Origin: Pseudocercospora fijiensis CIRAD86
Taxonomy: Eukaryota; Ascomycota; Dothideomycetes; Mycosphaerellales; Mycosphaerellaceae
DNA length: 64,000 nt
Reading direction: 5' to 3'
Assembly: GCF_000340215.1 (NCBI RefSeq)
Contig: NW_006921532.1
Span: 11,323,501-11,387,500, forward strand
The notes beneath the pieces were generated by a model. That model saw nothing but the letters and a program-made list of their open reading frames with translations. It had not been told where the DNA came from and searched no databases. The position numbers and the translations under genes were made by a program. Below, one piece after another: positions 56,764 through 64,000 of this stretch (the stretch's first letter is position 1; every line of letters begins with the position of its first letter).

Positions 56764-57927
56764 TCACAAACTATTCACGCCACCCACTACACTCTTATTA
56801 CTCCTCGAAATCGCCGTCACATAAACAACCTCCCAAACCGTCACCGTCCTAGGATCCCTCACCGATTGCGATTGTGTCAACGTCACCGGTGGCAGTGGGG
56901 GTTGCTGCTGCTGCGAAAAAATCCCAGCTGTAGTAGTAAAAATCGAAGTCGTAGACGTCACCGTGACAACAACAGGTACGAGTTGAGTCGAGAAGGTTGC
57001 TGTAAGAGGGATACGGAGCGTCGAAGGGGAAGTCGAAGGTGGTTTTCTTGGTGTGACGTAGACGATTTGCCAGATTGTAAGGGTTCGAGGGTTTCGGGAA
57101 GACGTGGAGGTTCGAGTGAGAGGTGGGCCTGGTGGGAGGGTGGTGGTTGTTGTTGTTGTTGATGATGTTACTGTGATTGTGGCGTTGAGGGGGATGGGCG
57201 ATGAGATTTTCTGGGAGTTTTTCGTAGGAGTTGCTGAGAGGTTTGGGGTGAGGATTGTTGAGAAGGGGGAGTTGAGAGGGATGTTGATGGATAGGGTGAG
57301 GGCTGCTCCGTTCGCCATGGTTGTGATGAAGGAGGATGAGGATGCGCTGGGAAGGGGTGCGAGGGCGAGTCTTGAGGAGTTGGCTCTTATACCGGTGCCG
57401 GTTGGTGAGGAGATTGTATTTTCATAAGGGTTGGTCGTATTGGTCCAAAGTGGGGTGGGAGAGGGGGTTGGGATTGGCGCCTTGGATGCATCGCATAGCA
57501 AAAGATTGATAGCTTCAGGATCAATTCCGGCTTGTGCCAGGGCATCTAGACGCAAGTTGTTACAGTTCGTGCTGGTGTTGGTGCCATTTTGGGCGGCTTG
57601 TAGAGCTGAGAGAGCAGTCTTGATGTCTCGCTCAGCTTGCGTGATGTTCGGGAAGATTACAATTCCGATGGAGTCCTCGCAAAGAAGCAGATGTCCTAGC
57701 GGGCCGTCAAGGCCTGTGGCATTGAGCCGAGCTTCTGTTGTGTCGTCGTTGCAGGCTGTTTCCGATTCGTTCAGTTTGATGTGATCGATTGCATAGATGA
57801 CTGTTTGGACTTGTTGAATGTAGAGATGTATTGGCAAAGTTGAGTCTGAAGACTGTCGTGTGACTAATCGAGAGGCTTGAGCGCAGATGGCCAGGCAAAG
57901 ATATGGGAAAACGGAAGTGAGATGCAT
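56764..57927 (-). CDS. Secreted Ser/Thr-rich cell-surface protein
   Basis: Single exon, 387 residues on the minus strand. Residues 1-18 are a signal peptide. Residues about 25-170 form a compact domain with Cys residues near 59, 83, 121 and 144, possibly two disulfides, and several N-glycosylation sites (N-x-S/T). The rest is Ser/Thr/Pro-rich as in wall-anchored fungal proteins. Two related modules, 'RTLTIWQIVYVT' and 'RTVTVWEVVYVT', occur about 75 residues apart near the C-terminus. I do not recognise the N-terminal domain. No obvious GPI signal at the end. Likely a wall or extracellular matrix protein. Confidence 0.75.
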   Translation of the reverse strand: MHLTSVFPYLCLAICAQASRLVTRQSSDSTLPIHLYIQQVQTVIYAIDHIKLNESETACNDDTTEARLNATGLDGPLGHLLLCEDSIGIVIFPNITQAERDIKTALSALQAAQNGTNTSTNCNNLRLDALAQAGIDPEAINLLLCDASKAPIPTPSPTPLWTNTTNPYENTISSPTGTGIRANSSRLALAPLPSASSSSFITTMANGAALTLSINIPLNSPFSTILTPNLSATPTKNSQKISSPIPLNATITVTSSTTTTTTTLPPGPPLTRTSTSSRNPRTLTIWQIVYVTPRKPPSTSPSTLRIPLTATFSTQLVPVVVTVTSTTSIFTTTAGIFSQQQQPPLPPVTLTQSQSVRDPRTVTVWEVVYVTAISRSNKSVVGGVNSL

Positions 57928-58370
57928 CGTGCTTGAAGTTGAGGAAAGAAGGGTAAGGGAAATGGTGATATATTATGATCAGAGAAGGGGCAATCCATGA
58001 TCATGCTGTCAATGCTTGGAGCAAGGAGGATGAGAGGTGTGGACAGTGTCTCACTCGCATTCATGCATCTCGGACTGGCCGTGAAGGACTTCTTCATGCC
58101 CCAACTGTTCATGGGCGATCCGGAAGGCAGCTGGAGCTGGTTCAGCCGTTTGAAAGAATATGTATTAACTTCTGGGGGCCTTTGACGAGAGACATGCCAA
58201 TTGATGACGATACAGATGGCGGTATTTGTAGTGAATAATGAAAGAAAGCAGAAGCTGGCGAGGAATGTAGTCTGTACGTCGCCAAGCATCTGCTGAGCTG
58301 AACTCAAACTGATGCGCTTGCCTTCTCGAGTCACGGCATGTCAACAACTCTCTCACATCAATGCAGCATA
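57928..58370. other. Intergenic, no gene seen
   Basis: Promoter side of the minus-strand secreted-protein gene, followed by the MITE. Only overlapping short frames. Confidence 0.5.
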
Positions 58371-58816
58371 CTATAGAACCCTTCCAACTTGTCAGTCTAC
58401 GACTTCCGTCAGCCTCTCGAAGGCTGTTCTCGATAAGCGCAACTCGATTCCTAGTAATATTTACTAAGCTATATAGGTGAAAACATCGATAATGCTAGAC
58501 TGTAGCGTATCTAATAGTAGATACTGAAGTCTTAAGTATATATCTCTAGTATTCGTTGCGCTACAGTATCGCGATAGATTCTATATCGTCGCGGACTCTC
58601 GGGCGCAATCTTTAGTGCTCGACGCCTACTCTCCATAAATATCGTCTACTATTATACCTACGAGACTACGAGCGATATAGACAAAATTATAAGGCGAGTG
58701 TTTGCATATATATTATATATAATTTAGAGGGAGTTCTAGCATATAGGACTAAGATGCGCTTCTCGAAAGGAAGAGTGTCGGAAGTCGCTAACTGACAAGT
58801 TGGAAGGGTTCTATAG
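58371..58816. mobile_element. 446-bp MITE with perfect 25-bp terminal inverted repeats and TA target duplication
   Basis: The left end ctatagaacccttccaactt... (58,371-58,395) matches the reverse complement of the right end (58,792-58,816) over 25 consecutive bases. After a few mismatches, cgacttccg matches again. Both sides are flanked by TA, as for Tc1/mariner-type insertions. The interior (about 58,440-58,740) is TpA-rich and RIP-mutated, has no open frame, and so cannot encode a transposase. Its 3' end is 41 bp from the stop of the MFS pseudogene. Confidence 0.88.
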
Positions 58817-58856
58817 TAAAGATTCTGGCACTATACTACTGTCGCTAATCTCCTTG

Positions 58857-60586
58857 CTAATGCACATAAATGAAGTCTTCATTCTTCAAATCGGTCAGAT
58901 CATCGAAGGCCCTGTCGCCCACTCCGGCGCCGTCGGTGTCGTTGACAATCTTCTGGCTGTGCGTGAGAGTCGATGCGCTCTGCATGGACAAGTCAACAAC
59001 CTCCGCAGATTTGCCCATTCTCTGCCGGGCCGCCGCATGCTTCTTGTTCAGAATGGTAATGTAGAAAGCACCAACGCCCACAAACACGATGATGGCGATG
59101 AAGAGAGCCAGATTCGCGGCCAGGCCACGCGTGTAGCGAGGTTTTTCATCCGCGCGATACAAGTTGGGGCCCAGAATGTTCCCGGCAGAAGCTCCGATGA
59201 ACAGAATGGCAGTCGTCATCTTGCGCTTGGTGTCGCCCGCTGTGTTCTGCCCGGACCACGAATAGATCATCGGGCTGATTGCGGGATACACCGATGTCAT
59301 GTAGTACGCGAACAAGAGCACGCCCTTGTTGCCCTCGGTGTGCTCTATCTTAAGCAGCAGCGAGATCCCGATGATTGGCGGTATGCAGAGTGCTGCTAGA
59401 ACGGGCGACTTCATCTTCTAGTGTGTCGCTGCCTAAGCGCCACTTAGCGTCGCCACCGACTGAACAGCGCCGAAAGGCATATTGAACAGAATGGTCGTAA
59501 AGCTGTCGAAGCCGAACGACTTAACGATGAGCGGACCAAACGTCGAGATTCTACCCGAGGGTATACTAACAGCCGTTAACATGCAGAACCAGATCTAGGT
59601 CTTGAGATCTAAGAAAACTTCTGTTATATGCTCCCACCTCCAGACGCCTGACGAAATCCCTATCTGATTTATGCGGAGTCGCTCGATTGCCATTAACTTG
59701 TCGTCACCCTTCAGGAAACGAGCTTGCATTAGAGAGTCTGGGAGCCATATAAAGACAACGAACGAGAAAGCTACTGTCAACAAGCCGTAGAAGAGGAAGA
59801 TTGTCTGTCGAGGCTTAGCAACTTCAATGAGCAAGTTTGGTATGTCCTTACCTAGAATAGCCGCAGAGTCTGCGACCGGATATGCGCCAGGCCGTAGCTG
59901 AGAAGCGATCCGAATATGTTTACGATTCCGAGCATACTGTACTACGCGGCGTTGCGATTTGTCTGCTCCGATCTTCGATACCATATCTGCACGAGAGCAA
60001 TGAATGTCGGGGCGACCGAGGCCTCGAAGCTGCCTAACACGAAACGTGAAGCCATGAGCCCGCCGAAATTCTTTGATGCCACCATTCCGCATAGCGTGGC
60101 TCCCCAGCACTGTTTTCACATCAGCATCTGCCCAGCTACGGCTGCGGACATGGTACTCACGAAAACCATCGTTGCGCAGAACTTGCCGAGCGGCAGCTTG
60201 ACCAAGAAATACGCAACGATCGGCTGCCATACCAGCTGGGCGACATATACAATTGCTCCCGACCAGCTGTACTCTTGACCGACCAGATTCAGGTCCTCGA
60301 TGATGCCGAAGACGGATGCATAACTCAGCGCAGTCTTGTCCAGAGATTGCAGACAGTATATGAAGAGAATAATGGGCAAGATATGCCAATCGATCAGGCT
60401 CAGGATTCGTTTGTTCTCTTCTGGCGTGACCACTACCGAATGCCCGGCTTTCTTCAGCAATTCAGCGGCCTTGTCCCGTCCACCTTCTGTCGCATCGATC
60501 GCTTCAATGGTCTCAGCGTGAACATCATTCGCCTTCTGATTCCCAAGCTCCAGTTGCACAATGTCCTCGTTCCTGGGCTGTGCCAT
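58857..60586 (-). pseudogene. MFS transporter (allantoate permease/Dal5-like) with RIP-type nonsense codons
   Basis: Minus-strand exons 60,586-60,161, 60,109-59,852 and 59,804-58,857 (introns 51 and 47 bp) give a frame of 543 codons, a normal length for the anion:cation symporter family. The N-terminus has 'IDWHILPIILFIYCLQSLDKTALSYA', typical of Dal5/Tna1-like permeases. Later parts include 'GGLMASRF-LGSFEA' and 'QTIFLFYGLLTVAFSF-VF--LPDS'. Five in-frame TAG codons occur: 59,942-59,944, 59,852-59,854, 59,595-59,597, 59,433-59,435 and 59,418-59,420. At least four sit where the family has Trp (TGG to TAG), a C-to-T change in CpA on the opposite strand. No frameshift is seen. The first 142 codons and the last 185 are open. 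Confidence 0.85.
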
Positions 60587-61151
60587 GATGGATTCAAAAG
60601 AATGGAAAGCCTATTCTAACTGGATCCGCCGCGGAGCACGCGATAACTCAACAGAACCACGATCCGGCTATTGAGAATATATCATTGTCGCGTCTAAGTT
60701 CATCCGACGTTTATGCGCTCCACTACGGCGTGGTGCCCCGTGGGCTTCGACTGTCGATCCATGTTCCCCACCTGAAGGAAGCGGATCTGCGGACATCCAC
60801 AAACGGGAAGCCGACCGTCTCACAGCAGCTCTCACCACCAACGAAACCAGAGCTGTTGAGGCTAGCATTCTGCTTGACCTTCGGATGAAGCAGCCCGAAG
60901 TGGCATTATATTGCAACTATCGTCGGCAACTGTGGGTGGTCTCAGTCGCCTCTTATATTTTCCGCCTCTCACTTGGCATAGGAAACATATCCGTATTCCT
61001 ACCGGCAAAGAAAGGCATTTGGTCGGCTCGGTGAGAGCTGCTCCGACTTCTTGCATAATGCGGTCTGGTTCCAACTAAGAGTGGATTACAGCTCTGATAT
61101 AGCGATTTCACCTACTCCACTAGGCTGTATCATTGCTGTACCACCAACACC
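60587..61151. other. Intergenic between divergent MFS pseudogene and alpha-glucosidase
   Basis: Divergent promoter region of about 565 bp; no supported gene. The arrangement suggests the transporter and the glycosidase may once have been co-regulated. Confidence 0.5.
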
Positions 61152-63680
61152 ATGCCGCAACACGAGTACGTACCAAAGTCCTACTCTTCGATAGGATCAG
61201 AAGGATCAAAATTGCTACATCTGCGAAGCAATGAACGTGCTGAACCGATAGATTTCACGTTTGAGGCAATCAAACCAGGTCTGTTCCGAACGACATTCAC
61301 ATCAAAGACCCATCCTCTGCCTCCCTTTCCCAGCGCCAGGAAACCAACAGTTCAAGATGCACATTTCTCAACCAAGGCTACGGGAGGCAGCTCAAGGACC
61401 TATTCTGCTGGCGACATAGAGGCGAAAGTTGAGTGGGATGGCGTACCAATCGTCACGGTTGGATTCGCTGGACAGAAACCTTTGCATACAGATCTACCAT
61501 TTCGATCGTATGTGATAGACGGAACAGGGATTGCTCACTACACTCGGTATTTTCGGGGCAGTCTCCATGTTGGACTTGGAGAGAAAGCCGCTCCAATGGA
61601 CCTTTCGGGACGCCATTTTACGCTGTCGGCAACAGATTGCTTTGGATACGATGTTCACAGGACAGATCCCATGTACAAACACATCCCGCTTTTGGTGAGG
61701 GCTACTCCGGAAGGTGTGGTCGCAACTTTCTCCACGAGCCACGCACGAGGCTACTACTCTGTTGGGTCCGAGATGGATGGTATGTGGGGCTTCTTCAAAG
61801 TGTATAGGCAGGACCATGGAGGTCTAGAGCAATACATCTTGATCGGGAAGACATTGCAGGAAGTGGTCACTCTTTACGCCGAGCTTGTTGGCTTTCCACT
61901 TCTAGTGCCCAGATGGGCTTTTGGCTATCTGGGCGGGGGCATGAAGTATTCGATGCTGGACGAGCCTAGAGCCAGTGACGCGCTGATGGACTGGGCTAGC
62001 AAAGTGGAGAAGTACGATATTCCTTGTTCCGGGTTTCAGATGAGCTCTGGTTACACCGTTGCAGAGACGGAGCCCAAGACGAGAAATGTCTTCACCTGGA
62101 ACAAACACAGATTTCCGGACCCAAAAGCTTTCTGTGATGCTTTTCATGCCAAAGGCATCAGGCTGATCGCAAATATCAAGCCTTACATCTTGGCGAGTCA
62201 CCCAGAGTACGAGAAGCTGGTGAAGGCAAATGCACTCTTCAAGGACCTCAACAGCGGAGGTAGCGGGATTGCTCGATTATGGAGTGCTGGTGGAGGTGAA
62301 TCTGGTGAAGGCGGGCACATTGACTTCTCGTCCAAAGCTGGATATGACTTCTGGTATAACGGTGTGAAGGAATTACGCAAGGTTGGTATGGACTGCATGT
62401 GGAACGACAACAACGAATACCTGGTACCGGATGATGACTGGCAAATGGCACTTGACCAGGAATCTGTCAAAGACATCAAACAGGATCGGAGGGATGTTGG
62501 TCTATGGGGCCGTGCCATGCACACAGAGCTCCACGGGAAAGCTTCCCACGATGCCTTGCTAGAGATCTGTCCCAACGAGCGCCCATTCGTACTTTCACGA
62601 AGCGGCACTGCTGGGACATTTAAATATGCATGCTCAGCTTGGTCTGGAGATAACATCACGTCTTGGGACGGAATGCGTGGCGGCAACGCTCTGTCTCTCA
62701 ATGCCGGCATGTGCTTGATGCAATGCTATGGTCACGACATTGGAGGCTTTGAAGGGCCACAGCCTACACCCGAGCTCCTATTACGTTGGGTCCAGCTTGG
62801 GATCCACAGCCCGCGTTTCGCGATCAACTGCTTCAAGACCGGGGACGATAATCTTTTGGGAGATGTCATTGAGCCCTGGATGTATCCTGAAATCATCCCT
62901 GAGGTCCGCAAGGCGATCCTGCGGCTCTACGAACTCATTCCCTACCGGTATGGTCTGATGCTGAAGAGCCATTTGACTGCTGTACCACCACAGAGATGGG
63001 TAGGCTGGGGCTACGAAAGTGACCCGGAAGTGTGGAATCACAGAGTCTTGAAGGATGGCGAGCAACAGTACTGGCTTGGTGACACACTGCTTGTAGGTGG
63101 AGTCTATGAGTCTGGGGCAACAGAGGGCAGAATCTACACTCCAAAGCGTAGCGCTTCTGATCCTGGCTTCTTGAACCTCAACGCTCCGTATCAGTATCTA
63201 CCGGCTGGCCAATGGCATACCATCTCGTCACCATGGAAGGGCAGCATTCCCATATTAGCAAGAATCGGTGGTGCCATCCCAGTTGGAAAGAACAAGCAAG
63301 TCGTTGCGCCGGGCGACAAATTGAACGAAGCAAATCTGCCCGCAGATGACTGGCGAGGCATCGAGATCTTTCCACCTCCGGAAGATGCTGCGGATGATAT
63401 GCTGTATGCGAATGACTGGTTGGAGGATGATGGAATCTCGCCTCCTCCAGCCAAGATTGCGAAATTCTGCATCAGCTATTCTGCCACGGCGCAGGAGGTC
63501 CGAGTCGCCTTCGACCGAGCCATTGCCGCGTTCACACCGCCTTGGGTGAGACACGGGGTCACAATCATCCTTCCGGTCGGCGATTCGAGGAACGTTGTTA
63601 GCCGTGATGGCAAAATTGTCGAAGCGAGGCGACAGGATGACTCGGGACGACGGAGATTTCAGATCCTTGCCGGCTCGTAG
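61152..63680 (+). CDS. Glycoside hydrolase family 31 alpha-glucosidase-like
   Basis: Single exon, 842 residues, no signal peptide, so probably intracellular. The GH31 (beta/alpha)8 barrel runs from about residue 250 to 600. 'LLVPRWAFGYLGGGMKYS' opens it. 'GMDCMWNDNNEY' holds the nucleophile Asp419. 'AWSGDNITSWDGMRGG' holds the general acid/base Asp500. 'GHDIGGFEGPQPTPELLLRWVQLGIHSPRFAIN' follows. The N-terminal beta-sandwich and the C-terminal beta domains are present, so the gene looks complete and intact. The family hydrolyses terminal alpha-linked glucose or xylose. The W-N-D context and intracellular location fit a cytosolic alpha-glucosidase, but substrate cannot be told from sequence. 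Start ATG chosen because it follows a normal leader and nothing upstream is open. Confidence 0.93.
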   Translation: MPQHEYVPKSYSSIGSEGSKLLHLRSNERAEPIDFTFEAIKPGLFRTTFTSKTHPLPPFPSARKPTVQDAHFSTKATGGSSRTYSAGDIEAKVEWDGVPIVTVGFAGQKPLHTDLPFRSYVIDGTGIAHYTRYFRGSLHVGLGEKAAPMDLSGRHFTLSATDCFGYDVHRTDPMYKHIPLLVRATPEGVVATFSTSHARGYYSVGSEMDGMWGFFKVYRQDHGGLEQYILIGKTLQEVVTLYAELVGFPLLVPRWAFGYLGGGMKYSMLDEPRASDALMDWASKVEKYDIPCSGFQMSSGYTVAETEPKTRNVFTWNKHRFPDPKAFCDAFHAKGIRLIANIKPYILASHPEYEKLVKANALFKDLNSGGSGIARLWSAGGGESGEGGHIDFSSKAGYDFWYNGVKELRKVGMDCMWNDNNEYLVPDDDWQMALDQESVKDIKQDRRDVGLWGRAMHTELHGKASHDALLEICPNERPFVLSRSGTAGTFKYACSAWSGDNITSWDGMRGGNALSLNAGMCLMQCYGHDIGGFEGPQPTPELLLRWVQLGIHSPRFAINCFKTGDDNLLGDVIEPWMYPEIIPEVRKAILRLYELIPYRYGLMLKSHLTAVPPQRWVGWGYESDPEVWNHRVLKDGEQQYWLGDTLLVGGVYESGATEGRIYTPKRSASDPGFLNLNAPYQYLPAGQWHTISSPWKGSIPILARIGGAIPVGKNKQVVAPGDKLNEANLPADDWRGIEIFPPPEDAADDMLYANDWLEDDGISPPPAKIAKFCISYSATAQEVRVAFDRAIAAFTPPWVRHGVTIILPVGDSRNVVSRDGKIVEARRQDDSGRRRFQILAGS

Positions 63681-63919
63681 TCATTGCAGAGTAGACTGGA
63701 AGCCTCCGGGTTCTATTGACACCCATGTTGGGAACCATTTCTTTGTTCAACTCACACGGTAGGGCGAAGTGCAAATATGACAGCCTACGACGACACGGAG
63801 CATCCTTTGTTCCCATCTACTGAACCCCGACGACGAAACAGTACCGTGAAGAAATCTTGCAGTGTGGTTCGAGCTTCAATGCATCATCATCATCCACCTT
63901 GGCTTCGCTTTCGCCGAGC
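63681..63919. other. 3' flank of the alpha-glucosidase gene
   Basis: Short flank. An ATG at 63,777 opens a 68-codon frame ending at 63,983, but its composition (His/Arg-rich) does not look like a gene. Confidence 0.4.
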
Positions 63920-64000
63920 ATGCCTTCAAGCCAAAAACACGAGGCACCAGAGCCCATCCCAGAAGACCATCACACCCTCCTAGGCAACAGAAGAATCTCC
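63920..64000 (+). CDS. Possible start of a further gene (truncated by window end)
   Basis: An ATG at 63,920 opens a frame of 27 codons that runs to the window edge, hydrophilic with Glu/His/Pro and a 'HTLLGNRRIS' stretch. This is the kind of N-terminus seen in fungal permeases. The frame is also open upstream to about 63,818 without a better ATG. Too short to assign. Confidence 0.3.
   Translation, partial: MPSSQKHEAPEPIPEDHHTLLGNRRIS

Overview
The window comes from a filamentous ascomycete (Pezizomycotina). Spliced genes carry short GT-AG introns (about 47-154 bp), and the repeats show the C-to-T signature of repeat-induced point mutation (RIP): CpA and TpG almost absent, TpA very abundant, CpG retained. 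A Dothideomycete is plausible, but that is inference from style only.

Region 1 (about 1-35,000) is a stack of nested, RIP-destroyed transposons. The outermost layer is a remnant Tc1/mariner-type element (about 710-1,691 and 34,376-34,960). It is split by a Ty3/gypsy chromovirus with 198-bp LTRs and a TCTAG target duplication (1,692-34,375). That element is interrupted three times. The first insert (2,472-14,503) is a roughly 12-kb element with inverted terminal repeats. It carries a RecQ-like helicase gene and, convergent to it, a DUF6589-type gene. The second (16,027-22,786) is a minus-strand gypsy element with LTRs of about 180 bp. The third (24,910-31,634) is a minus-strand chromovirus with 710-bp LTRs and a GGCTC target duplication. 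Removing the three inserts leaves a host of about 7.2 kb, a normal gypsy size, with gag, protease, RT, RNase H, integrase and chromodomain in order.

Region 2 (about 35,000-64,000) is gene-bearing and mostly free of RIP. In order it holds: a small secreted cysteine-containing protein (+); a secreted streptogramin-lyase-like beta-propeller (-); a RIP-mutated island; an alpha/beta hydrolase (-); a TPR protein resembling NoxR/p67phox (-); a hypothetical Pro/Ser-rich protein (+); a Vid24/GID4-domain protein (+); ribosomal protein eS12 (-); an AIM18-like chalcone-isomerase-fold mitochondrial protein (+); a Ser/Thr-rich secreted protein (-); a 446-bp MITE; an MFS transporter pseudogene with RIP-type nonsense mutations (-); a GH31 alpha-glucosidase (+); and possibly the start of another gene.

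The genes look like an ordinary mixed neighbourhood, not one pathway. The best candidate for something undescribed is the 12-kb RecQ + DUF6589 element. Its structure (inverted ends, two convergent genes, the same 12-bp minisatellite at both gene tails) suggests a large DNA transposon type that I cannot assign to a named superfamily.
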